A stretch of 6,268 bases of DNA from Dehalococcoidia bacterium (lineage in GTDB: Bacteria; Chloroflexota; Dehalococcoidia; E44-bin15), in contig JAUXBC010000046.1 of NCBI GenBank assembly GCA_030619615.1, positions 1-6,268 on the forward strand. Direction: 5' to 3'. Shown here piece by piece: positions 1-6,268 of this stretch; the stretch's first letter is position 1; every line of letters starts with the position of its first letter. The position numbers were made by a program, and so were the translations under genes. Below the pieces are notes generated by a model. The model did no database searches. It saw only the letters and a list, made by a program, of their open reading frames with translations, and was not told the origin of the DNA.

Positions 1-1358
1 AGCTTTTTGATCTCCGGCCCCGAGGCATGCCCCGAGGCATGAATCTGCTCATAGGGGTAAAGCCCGAAATGCCTCAGCCAGTTTTCCACCCGCCACAATT
101 CAATCTCCGCCTCCTCATCCAAGGGCTCGGTGACCGAGCGAATATAACAGGACCCCTCCCCAGGCCTGAGATCGATGAGATCCGCCAGGGCAAAGAAATC
201 GATCCTGATGATGAAATCGCTTTGATGTCGATGAATATCATCGCAGGTGACCCGATTTGGGTGATCCAGAAATTCGCGCTCCCAGTATTCGTAGTCCTGC
301 TCTACGATATTCCTTGGATAGTCGGCCTTTGTCACCAGCCCCCAATTTTTTCTACCGATGTAAATGGCTATATGATCATCATCTAGAGAGGGTGCTTGGG
401 CATCGCTTCCCTCCAGCATTTTGAGCAAGTACGCCTGCTTTAAGCTGACTACCAGCCTGCGCTTGCTAGCCCTTGCCACCTCATAAAAACTCCTCATTCG
501 CTCTATATCCTTCCACGGATAATTTACAATGGCTAGATTCTTCGTCTGTTGAATTACCCTCCCCGCTCTATCCTGAATATCCTGCTCGGTAAGGCTCTCC
601 GTTTCGTTGATGCGCGTCCCCTCGCAGATCAGGGCGATGGGCTCAGCCTCGGCTGCCCTCTCCACAAACCTTCTGGTTAAATCGCCGCCGTAGCCATGAA
701 ATCTAAGGTCACCACTATAGGCTATGGCACCCCGCGAGGTATGGATGATAAAGCCCAGCGCCCCGGGAAGGGAGTGATTTACCGCCAGCGCCTCAATTGC
801 TATATCGCCAATAACGACCCTTACGCCTTCCCCAATTACTCTGAAATCCCGTGCAACCTTTGCCTTTTCGCCGATGAGCCTCATTTGCCCCTCGCCTCTT
901 TTCTTCGGCGTCAACTTAAAGGTCTCCTTAAAGGTCAAGAAATCGGTAAAGCCTGAAGAGGAGGTGGTCTCAATAGATGCCAGAATCTGCCTGGTTACCT
1001 CAGAGGCATAGATGGGAATCTCCCTCCTTATGAAGTGGATGTAGAAGGAATGATCGGCATGGGCATGACTTAAGAAAACGGCATCGTATGCTGCCCTGTC
1101 CCAGGTCTCCATAGCGGCGTGGGAAAGATAATCCTCCCGATAAAAACCACCCATATCCGATAGCCCGGGCAGGAGGTCCAACTCCAAGAAATCGAGAACA
1201 CCATTATATTTTTTGGGCTGGAGGAATTCAGCGAAATACCTTCCTGACTGGGCGAAACTCATACCAAAGTCAAACCAAATCCTTTTGCCCCCATCCTCCA
1301 GGAGAATCTTGTTGCCGCCGATTTCGCCCACCCCACCATAAAAGGTTAGTGAAGGCAT
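1..1358 (-). CDS. Metallo-beta-lactamase/beta-CASP hydrolase, RNase J-like (partial, 3' end outside window)
   Basis: Reading the minus strand from the ATG at 1358 gives 452 uninterrupted codons that run off the left edge, so the C-terminus is missing. The metallo-beta-lactamase signature is complete: Asp30 (WFDFG), the metal-binding HAHADH at 98-103, His195 (VNHS) and Asp217 (YSGDL). Beta-CASP features follow: Glu246 (CEGTR, motif A) and HASGHAS at 440-446 (motif B His444). The motif C histidine, usually about 20 residues further on, would lie outside the window. The family contains zinc-dependent RNases such as RNase J and CPSF-like processing enzymes, so cytosolic RNA cleavage or 5'-exonuclease activity is inferred. 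The region around 130-175 and the lack of RNase J's usual N-terminus suggest a distinct subfamily rather than classical RNase J. The start is supported by AGGGGG six bases upstream. The gene is divergent from ffh. The fold is secure; the substrate is not. Confidence 0.85.
   Translation of the reverse strand, partial: MPSLTFYGGVGEIGGNKILLEDGGKRIWFDFGMSFAQSGRYFAEFLQPKKYNGVLDFLELDLLPGLSDMGGFYREDYLSHAAMETWDRAAYDAVFLSHAHADHSFYIHFIRREIPIYASEVTRQILASIETTSSSGFTDFLTFKETFKLTPKKRGEGQMRLIGEKAKVARDFRVIGEGVRVVIGDIAIEALAVNHSLPGALGFIIHTSRGAIAYSGDLRFHGYGGDLTRRFVERAAEAEPIALICEGTRINETESLTEQDIQDRAGRVIQQTKNLAIVNYPWKDIERMRSFYEVARASKRRLVVSLKQAYLLKMLEGSDAQAPSLDDDHIAIYIGRKNWGLVTKADYPRNIVEQDYEYWEREFLDHPNRVTCDDIHRHQSDFIIRIDFFALADLIDLRPGEGSCYIRSVTEPLDEEAEIELWRVENWLRHFGLYPYEQIHASGHASGPEIKK
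18..41. repeat. Perfect 12-base tandem duplication inside the beta-CASP gene
   Basis: The 12-mer CCCCGAGGCATG occurs twice head to tail with no mismatch (18-29 and 30-41). On the minus strand it falls inside the hydrolase gene and encodes HASG-HASG, residues 440-447. This overlaps the conserved H-x-S-G-H-A motif B of RNase J-like proteins, so the amino-acid repeat is partly expected. The exact nucleotide identity of both units is notable. Confidence 0.9.
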
Positions 1359-1387
1359 GATTAACCCCCTTAAGATAGCTCGCCTTT

Positions 1388-1396
1388 ATTCTATCA
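1388..1396 (-). promoter_or_regulatory. Probable extended -10 promoter for the beta-CASP gene
   Basis: On the minus strand the sequence TGATAGAAT runs from 1396 to 1388. It is a TGn extension followed by TAGAAT, a five-of-six match to the -10 consensus. No good -35 hexamer sits 16-18 bases upstream, which fits an extended -10 type. Transcription would begin near 1381, leaving a leader of roughly 23 bases that contains the AGGGGG ribosome binding site at 1370-1365. Inferred from sequence only. Confidence 0.5.
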
Positions 1397-1423
1397 CGAT
1401 CAAGCCAATAGCTCCTAGCTCGC

Positions 1424-1452
1424 TTGACCACCAAGGCTATGCCGATTAAAAT
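1424..1452 (+). promoter_or_regulatory. Sigma-70-type promoter of ffh
   Basis: TTGACC at 1424-1429 and TAAAAT at 1447-1452 each match the -35 and -10 consensus at five of six positions, and they are separated by the ideal 17 bases. The predicted start near 1459 leaves a leader of only about 14 bases, almost all of it the ribosome binding site (GAGGTGG, 1463-1469). The RpoD encoded in this window keeps the conserved region 2.4 and 4.2 sequences expected to read such elements. This is the clearest promoter in the window. Confidence 0.7.
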
Positions 1453-1472
1453 AGTGATGCCTGAGGTGGCGC

Positions 1473-2798
1473 ATGTTCGAGGTCTTGTCGGAAAAACTGG
1501 GCGGCGTTTTTGGAAGGCTGAGCAGCAAGGGCAGGCTCAACGAAAGGGATATCGATGAGGCGCTGAGGGAGGTGCGGCTGGCGCTTTTGGAGGCCGATGT
1601 CAACTTCAAGGTAGTAAGGGATTTTGTCGCCAAGGTGCGGGAGCGCTCCCTGGGTGCTGAGGTTATGGAGAGCCTAACCCCGGCGCAGCAGGTTGTGAAG
1701 ATCGTCAACGAGGAGCTTGTCGCCATTTTGGGAGGGGATCCCAGTCACCTGGTGCCGGCCAGCCATCCCCCGACAATGGTGATGCTCGTCGGTCTCCAAG
1801 GCTCAGGGAAAACAACCACTGCGGCAAAGCTAGCCCTCCACCTGAAGAGCTTAGGATACCGCCCCTTGCTCGTTGCCGCCGACCTTCGCCGACCTGCCGC
1901 CATCGAGCAGCTAGTTGTCCTTGGCAAGCAGCATGACATACCCGTCTATAGCGAAGACGTCTCATCAAAACCTGTTTCTATTTGTGCCCACGCCATGAAG
2001 CACGCCAGGGAGCTGGCTGCTACCTGGGTTATCGCCGACACCGGGGGGCGCCTCCACATCGATGAGGCGATGATGGAGGAGGTGGCGGGCATGAAGAGGG
2101 AGCTTAAACCCTCCGAGGTGCTATTAGTGGTCGATGCGATGACCGGGCAGGATGCAGTGCGTGCCGCCGAGGAGTTCCATGCTAAAGCAGGGCTCACCGG
2201 GCTGATTCTCACTAAGATGGATGGCGATGCTCGTGGTGGGGCAGCCCTCTCCATCAAATCGGTCACCGGGGTGCCTATTAAGTTCATCGGAACCGGTGAG
2301 AAGGTGGACGCCTTTGAAACCTTCCACCCCGATCGTTTGGCATCACGCATCCTGGGCATGGGGGATATGCTTACCCTTATCGAAAGGGCGGAGAAGACCC
2401 TTGACGAGGAGCGGGCAAGCAAGCTGGAGAGGAAGCTGCGCCATGCCACCCTCGACCTTGAGGACTTTCTATGGCAACTCCAGGAGATGCAGAAGATGGG
2501 GCCTTTGAGTCAATTGGTGGAGATGATCCCAGGGCTCTCCTCGATGGCGCGGCGTGCCCCTCAGGCGGTGGATGAAAAGAAGCTTAAACAGACCGAGGCG
2601 ATTATCCTTTCCATGACCCCTGAGGAGCGTCGCAACCCGGATATCATCGATGGCAGCAGAAGGCGCCGCATCGCCCGAGGTAGTGGAACAACACCGCAAG
2701 ATGTCAATCAAGTGCTGAACCAATTCCGCCAGACACGAAAGCTGGTGAAGCAGATGGCCTCAGCACGGGGAAAAAAGCTATGGCCAATGCTCCATTAG
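1473..2798 (+). CDS. ffh: Signal recognition particle protein Ffh (SRP54 GTPase)
   Basis: Ffh binds SRP RNA and signal peptides emerging from the ribosome, then docks with FtsY to deliver nascent membrane proteins to the translocon. The 441 residues are near the usual 440-460. An N-terminal helical bundle (1-95) precedes the G domain: P-loop GLQGSGKTTT at 107-116, DLRRPAAIEQL at 137-147, G3 at 189-193, TKMD at 247-250 with DARGGAALS behind it, and IGTGE at 272-276. The M domain (about 300-430) has the MGPLSQL/IPG finger-loop region and the RNA-binding RRRRIARGSGTTPQDVN segment at 396-411. G3 reads DTGGR, not the near-universal DTAGR, and residues 161-188 look divergent. The C-terminal tail is short and lacks the usual Gly/Met-rich stretch. 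The ATG is chosen because GAGGTGG lies just upstream and the N-terminus matches the family. No rpsP or trmD-type neighbour follows; the next gene is convergent after nine bases. Confidence 0.96.
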   Translation: MFEVLSEKLGGVFGRLSSKGRLNERDIDEALREVRLALLEADVNFKVVRDFVAKVRERSLGAEVMESLTPAQQVVKIVNEELVAILGGDPSHLVPASHPPTMVMLVGLQGSGKTTTAAKLALHLKSLGYRPLLVAADLRRPAAIEQLVVLGKQHDIPVYSEDVSSKPVSICAHAMKHARELAATWVIADTGGRLHIDEAMMEEVAGMKRELKPSEVLLVVDAMTGQDAVRAAEEFHAKAGLTGLILTKMDGDARGGAALSIKSVTGVPIKFIGTGEKVDAFETFHPDRLASRILGMGDMLTLIERAEKTLDEERASKLERKLRHATLDLEDFLWQLQEMQKMGPLSQLVEMIPGLSSMARRAPQAVDEKKLKQTEAIILSMTPEERRNPDIIDGSRRRRIARGSGTTPQDVNQVLNQFRQTRKLVKQMASARGKKLWPMLH

Positions 2799-2807
2799 GC
2801 AAACAGG

Positions 2808-3410
2808 TTACTTCATTACCCCGATAATGGTCAGCTTTCCATCCTCAATGGTAATATCCTGCAACTCCACGGGGACGCTCTCCCATCGCTCCCCTAGTTG
2901 CCTCATAATAGCGATCATCACCTGATCGACTAATGTCCTGGGGACGGGAAGCCTACCAAAGTTGAGGCTCTCAATTGTTATTTTAGGTTTCCCGTCTTCA
3001 GCCTCAATTTTAGCTTGAAGGGCTACTTGCACCTCGATGCCAACATCTACTATGGCAAAACCACATACCATACCCTCATTGAAGTTGATCTTAACGCGAT
3101 TCATCTCCAGGGGGAGCTGCTCAGCAGCAGCGAGCTCGGCTAGCTTGGAGGTGGCTTCCTCCTCGGTGATCACCAAGGTCACCTCTTCTCCGGGGTGGGC
3201 TTGCTCTATCTCCTGCTCGAAATCCTCGACCTTTTGATCGAAGCTTTCTGCCGCCTCATCGCTCACCGGCACCGGGGCGGCTTCCGCCCCTATCGGTGCT
3301 GGACCTGTGACTAAATAGCCAACGACGCCGACAATGATTAGCAATAAGGCAAAGACCGAGCCTAAGAAGAGGAAAAAGGTTTGTACTGGCTTAAAATTCT
3401 TCTTACTCAA
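2808..3410 (-). CDS. Membrane-anchored protein of unknown function, coupled to rpoD
   Basis: Two hundred residues from a TTG start at 3410-3408. I do not recognise a definite family. A short basic N-terminus (MSKKNFK) is followed by one hydrophobic segment at about 11-35, then a Pro/Ala-rich stretch and an acidic, probably helical stretch (50-75). The C-terminal part (76-200) alternates beta-like segments and ends on DGKLTIIGVMK. Topology is probably N-in with the bulk outside the cytoplasm. The pattern of an N-terminal anchor, a segment like TLVITEEEATSKL and a final strand after DGK resembles the YpmS/DUF2140 or LmeA/DUF2993 lipid-binding-like proteins, but this is only a resemblance. The same frame stays open upstream to 3554, but that extension lies wholly inside rpoD, is Arg-rich and would bury the anchor, so the TTG with AAGGA five bases before it is preferred. 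It overlaps the rpoD stop by eight bases, and its stop is nine bases from the ffh stop. Confidence 0.8.
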   Translation of the reverse strand: MSKKNFKPVQTFFLFLGSVFALLLIIVGVVGYLVTGPAPIGAEAAPVPVSDEAAESFDQKVEDFEQEIEQAHPGEEVTLVITEEEATSKLAELAAAEQLPLEMNRVKINFNEGMVCGFAIVDVGIEVQVALQAKIEAEDGKPKITIESLNFGRLPVPRTLVDQVMIAIMRQLGERWESVPVELQDITIEDGKLTIIGVMK

Positions 3411-4959
3411 GATAATCCTTGAGCTTCTTGGAGCGGCTGGGGTGGCGCAGCTTCCGCAGCGCCTTCGCCTCGATCTGTCGAATGCGCTCTCTAGTGACCC
3501 CAAACTCCATGCCCACCTCCTCAAGGGTGCGGCTCCGCCCGTCCTCAAGCCCAAATCTCAGTTGAAGCACCCGCCGCTCCCGGGCATTGAGGGAGGAAAG
3601 CACATCCTCGATCTGCTCTTTAAGAAGCTGGTGAGATGCTACGTCGGGGGGTGCCAGTGCCGCCCGATCCTCGATGAAGTCACCGAGGTGGCTATCCTCC
3701 TCCTCCCCAACAGGGGTCTCCAGGGATACCGGCTCCTGGGATACCTTGATGATCTCCCTCACCTTCTCGGGGGTGATCTCCATCCCTTTGCCGATCTCCT
3801 CGCTGGTGGGCTCCCTTCCATAGTCCTGAACCAAGCGTCGGCTGATTCGAAGAAGCTTGTTGATGGTCTCCACCATATGAACAGGGATACGGATGGTGCG
3901 CGCCTGATCAGCGATGGCTCTGGTGATCGCCTGCCTGATCCACCAAGTAGCGTAGGTGCTGAATTTGTAACCCTTCCTATAATCGAACTTCTCCACCGCC
4001 CTGATCAGCCCTATATTGCCCTCTTGTATTAAGTCGAGGAAAGACATCCCCCTGCCGATATACTTCTTAGCTACGCTGACGACGAGGCGGAGGTTAGCCT
4101 CGGTTAGGTGCCTTTCCGCCCTGGCCGCCTCCCGATCGATCACCTCAAGATATGCCTCGAATTCCTTCTCTTTGGAACGTAGGGAGGAAAGGAAGTCGGG
4201 CTCATGTAATAGAGCCCCTACCTCGGTGAGGGACTTGCCCTCGATAGCCTCCACAATCCCCGGCGGGAAGAGGCAGCTATCCAGCGAGAGCTTCACTATT
4301 GCGTGCTCCACATCGACCAAATCTCCTCCTGTTCTCTCAGCGATAGCCCTTATTAGTCGCTGGTCAATCACGCCCTTAATGGCAGCACGAAACCTTGGGT
4401 CAGAGATCCTCTCCAAGAGGCTCGCTGACGGAGGTAAGCCAAGCTCCTCCGCTGCCATATCGATGAGGGGGGAAGACTGACAAAGCCGCTCCAAGATGGC
4501 AATCATGATATCAGTCGCTGAGGGGGTGTTGCCAAATTTGGTGGACCAATCCTCCTCGATCCTCCTCACATGTCTATCCAGCTCCATTTTGCTTGCCAGG
4601 TTCTTCTCATCCTGAGCAGTTAACAGGGATACCCTGCCGATCTCACGAAGGTACATACGCACCGGGTCATCAACGACCTCCTCCTCCAGTTCCAGCACCG
4701 TTTCCAGCTCGATCTCAGGTTCAATCCTAGGCTTTGGCTCCTCCTCCCATTCCTCAAGTTCGGCTGCCTCCGGCTCCGGCGATGCTTCGGCTGGCCCTTT
4801 CACCTCCTCGATAATTATGTCCCTACCGGATAGGGCGCTGTAGATATCCCACATGTGATCTATATCCTGTTCCGGCGCCAGGTCAGGGAGGTCTTCCGAG
4901 CTTTCCCTCCTCCTTTTGCTAAAAAGCCCCCTTAGATCTTCGTTCTCTCCCAAGGTCAT
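3403..4959 (-). CDS. rpoD: RNA polymerase primary sigma factor (sigma-70/SigA)
   Basis: Directs core RNA polymerase to housekeeping promoters. The 518 residues begin with a long acidic tract (about 56-97, Glu-rich), with no clear region 1.1. Region 1.2 starts at DDPVRMYLREIGR (97-109). A spacer of about 145 residues (130-275) resembles the non-conserved region of other primary sigmas. Region 2 follows (282-352), including HLTEANLRLVVSVAKKY, the core-binding DLIQEGNIGLIRAVEKFDY, and the -10 reading and melting helix YKFSTYATWWIRQAI. Region 3 spans roughly 353-430 (RTIRIPVHMVE, then GDFIED). Region 4 (450-512) carries LNARERRVLQLRFGL and the helix-turn-helix TLEEVGMEFGVTRERIRQI for -35 recognition. 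The ATG overlaps the dnaG stop as ATGA, and AGGAG lies seven bases upstream inside dnaG, fixing the start and implying coupled translation. Regions 2 to 4 point clearly to a primary sigma rather than an alternative one. Confidence 0.97.
   Translation of the reverse strand: MTLGENEDLRGLFSKRRRESSEDLPDLAPEQDIDHMWDIYSALSGRDIIIEEVKGPAEASPEPEAAELEEWEEEPKPRIEPEIELETVLELEEEVVDDPVRMYLREIGRVSLLTAQDEKNLASKMELDRHVRRIEEDWSTKFGNTPSATDIMIAILERLCQSSPLIDMAAEELGLPPSASLLERISDPRFRAAIKGVIDQRLIRAIAERTGGDLVDVEHAIVKLSLDSCLFPPGIVEAIEGKSLTEVGALLHEPDFLSSLRSKEKEFEAYLEVIDREAARAERHLTEANLRLVVSVAKKYIGRGMSFLDLIQEGNIGLIRAVEKFDYRKGYKFSTYATWWIRQAITRAIADQARTIRIPVHMVETINKLLRISRRLVQDYGREPTSEEIGKGMEITPEKVREIIKVSQEPVSLETPVGEEEDSHLGDFIEDRAALAPPDVASHQLLKEQIEDVLSSLNARERRVLQLRFGLEDGRSRTLEEVGMEFGVTRERIRQIEAKALRKLRHPSRSKKLKDYLE
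3411..3420 (-). promoter_or_regulatory. Ribosome binding site deciding the TTG start
   Basis: Reading the minus strand, AAGGA (3420-3416) sits five bases before the TTG at 3410. It lies inside the last codons of rpoD, so the same bases encode the sigma factor's C-terminus and probably recruit ribosomes for the downstream gene. This arrangement favours translational coupling and supports the short form of the membrane protein. Confidence 0.6.
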
Positions 4960-4975
4960 TGTTGCGCTCCTCTCC
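4956..4975 (-). promoter_or_regulatory. dnaG/rpoD ATGA overlap with rpoD ribosome binding site
   Basis: The rpoD ATG (4959-4957) and dnaG TGA (4958-4956) share bases, giving a four-base ATGA junction. The purine-rich GGAGAGGAG (4975-4967) within the final dnaG codons provides the ribosome binding site. Such overlaps typically let terminating ribosomes restart on the next gene. Confidence 0.75.
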
Positions 4976-6268
4976 CCTTTCCTTTTTCGAACACGTCTTT
5001 TAGCTGGGTACTTGGTTCTAATCCCTTTTGAAGTAGCGTTTCCACCGGCTCTCTTATCAGGTTTATATCGCCCTCAGACTCCGCCTCAGAAATCAGCATC
5101 TCCTCCAGCGCCTTCAGCCTTCTCAGCCTTTGCTCCCCCAAGCGCCGAAGGCAATCGGCGAGGGCGCTCTCGAGTTCCCTCCCGCTGGCAGGGGGAAACA
5201 CCCTTTTCATCAAGGAGTCGAGATGCTCATGAAGGTTAGCATCAAGGCTCTGGCGGAGCATCTCCACACTGGGGCAGTCGCGCCAAGCAAGGAAAAGCTC
5301 ACGGTTTTCCGTACCTTCGAAATCATCGGGCAAAAGCTCGCTACCCCTTTGCCTCAGCTCCGGGTGCTGAAGTAGCAGGCAGAGGCAGTATTCCTCCAGC
5401 GGATGGCTGAGGGCTTGGGGAAGCGATACCGCCTTCTGTCCCGCCCTTTTCGGCCTTTCCCTTTCTGTAGGTCTGAGCCTGGCTGCCTTACCGGCCAGGG
5501 TTCGCTCATCCACCCCCACCAAGCCAGCGAGCCTCTTCAAATAAAGCGCCCGCTCCACATCATCCTCTATCTCCGAAATGAGGGGCAGGAGCTGCTCCGC
5601 AGCAACCGATTTGTCCTCCTCTCTGGTCAGGTCCAATCGTGAGGTGACCGCCTTAAAGAAGTAGTCCACCAGAGGTGAGGCCTCATCAACCAGCCTTTGC
5701 CAGGCCTCGGGGTCCTCCCTGATCACCTCATCGGGGTCTTTACCCCTGGGCAGGAGGATAATCCTTAGGTTCCCTCTAAGCTTAGAGGTCCCCCCCAGCC
5801 AGTCGGGCATTGAGGTGAGCCTTTCGCTGAAGGCCTGCCTGGCAAGCTCAAGACCACGAAGGGTCGCCTCATCCCCGGCGGCGTCGGCATCCAGGGCCAG
5901 GGTCAGGTTTTTGGTCAGCCTCTTAATAATTGCTACCTGTTTCTGGGTAAGGGAGGTGCCCATAGAGGCAACTACGTTTGCCATGCCACATTGGTGGGCA
6001 GCAAGGACATCCATATAGCCTTCCACAATTATCGCCAAACCCCGCTCCCTGATCGCCCCCTTGGCTCGGTCGATCCCGTAAAGGATGCCGCTCTTGTCGA
6101 AGATCGCCGTCTGCGGGGAGTTGAGATATTTGGGGATGGTATCATCGAGGGCGCGGGCGCCAAAGCCAACAACCCTGCCCTCATCATTCCTTATCGGAAT
6201 CATGAGCCGGTTTCGAAACAGGTCACGGGTTCCGCCGCCCTCTTTTTCAATGACCAAGCCTGCCCTCA
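4956..6268 (-). CDS. dnaG: DNA primase DnaG (partial, 5' end outside window)
   Basis: Makes RNA primers for lagging-strand synthesis at the replication fork, with DnaB helicase as partner. The frame is open through the right edge; 436 codons are visible. The N-terminal zinc-binding domain and part of the polymerase core lie outside the window. A TTG at 6257 could be taken as a start, but the preceding codons (Arg-Ala-Gly) continue the primase pattern, so it is internal. Counting from that Leu, RDLFRNRLMIPI (11-22), GRVVGFGAR (27-35) and PKYLNSPQT (42-50) match the primase core. The TOPRIM fold shows the catalytic Glu79 in VEGYMD, VASMGTSLT (96-104) and the metal-binding DAD at 123-125 followed by AAG. 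GKDPDEVI (172-179) closes the core. The C-terminal helicase-interaction region (about 285-425) is helical and poorly conserved, as is usual. It ends in ATGA with rpoD. Confidence 0.96.
   Translation of the reverse strand, partial: RAGLVIEKEGGGTRDLFRNRLMIPIRNDEGRVVGFGARALDDTIPKYLNSPQTAIFDKSGILYGIDRAKGAIRERGLAIIVEGYMDVLAAHQCGMANVVASMGTSLTQKQVAIIKRLTKNLTLALDADAAGDEATLRGLELARQAFSERLTSMPDWLGGTSKLRGNLRIILLPRGKDPDEVIREDPEAWQRLVDEASPLVDYFFKAVTSRLDLTREEDKSVAAEQLLPLISEIEDDVERALYLKRLAGLVGVDERTLAGKAARLRPTERERPKRAGQKAVSLPQALSHPLEEYCLCLLLQHPELRQRGSELLPDDFEGTENRELFLAWRDCPSVEMLRQSLDANLHEHLDSLMKRVFPPASGRELESALADCLRRLGEQRLRRLKALEEMLISEAESEGDINLIREPVETLLQKGLEPSTQLKDVFEKGKGRGAQQ

Noticed and set aside
27..956. 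Plus-strand open frames at 27-386 and 696-956
   Set aside because: Both are antisense to the beta-CASP gene, whose metal-binding motifs show that the minus strand is the coding one.
1946..2449. 167-codon minus-strand open frame within ffh
   Set aside because: It is antisense to the Ffh G domain, with a low-complexity Ser/Ala-rich translation typical of a shadow frame.
2792..2830. Bidirectional intrinsic terminator between ffh and the minus-strand operon
   Set aside because: The inverted repeat has only six pairs with a loop of about 27 bases and no T-run on either strand.
2808..3554. Longer 248-residue form of the membrane protein starting at 3554
   Set aside because: The extra 48 residues lie wholly within rpoD in another frame, are Arg/Ser-rich and would precede the membrane anchor. 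The TTG at 3410 has a good ribosome binding site and gives a natural N-terminus.
3334..4032. 232-codon plus-strand open frame opposite rpoD
   Set aside because: It is antisense to strongly conserved sigma regions 2-4. Its translation has no recognisable motif, so it is a shadow frame.
6255..6257. TTG as the start codon of dnaG
   Set aside because: The frame continues to the window edge and the residues just before it fit the primase core, which cannot begin here without losing the zinc-binding domain.

Overview
This window looks like ordinary bacterial chromosome that carries core housekeeping genes. Coding density is very high. I estimate the base composition by eye as moderately GC-rich. 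There are no mobile elements, CRISPR arrays, tRNAs or rRNAs that I can recognise. The lineage is a guess. The primary sigma factor has an acidic N-terminus and a long spacer between regions 1.2 and 2. It lies directly behind dnaG, and an RNase J-like hydrolase sits next to ffh. Together these suggest an anaerobic Chloroflexota (Dehalococcoidia-like) genome, but the sequence alone cannot prove it.

Layout. From 1 to 1358 on the minus strand is the 5' part of a metallo-beta-lactamase/beta-CASP nuclease-like gene, which runs off the left edge. A 114-base divergent spacer (1359-1472) follows. It holds a good sigma-70-type promoter for ffh on the plus strand and a probable extended -10 promoter for the nuclease gene on the minus strand. 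ffh, encoding the signal recognition particle GTPase, fills 1473-2798. Nine bases after its stop, the convergent minus-strand cluster ends. Read in its own direction that cluster is dnaG (5' end beyond the right edge, stop at 4956), rpoD (4959-3403) and a small membrane-anchored protein of unknown function (3410-2808).

The three minus-strand genes overlap: dnaG/rpoD by 4 bases (ATGA) and rpoD/membrane protein by 8 bases with a TTG start. They therefore look like one translationally coupled operon that joins replication priming, transcription initiation and an envelope protein. The dnaG-rpoD pairing recalls the macromolecular synthesis operon of many bacteria. ffh supplies the protein component for co-translational membrane targeting, and the divergent beta-CASP protein is probably an RNA-processing nuclease.

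I found no convincing undescribed system. The points most worth a second look are an altered G3 motif in Ffh (DTGGR in place of the family's DTAGR), the unidentified membrane protein coupled to rpoD, and a perfect 12-base tandem duplication that encodes a predicted metal-binding motif of the beta-CASP protein.
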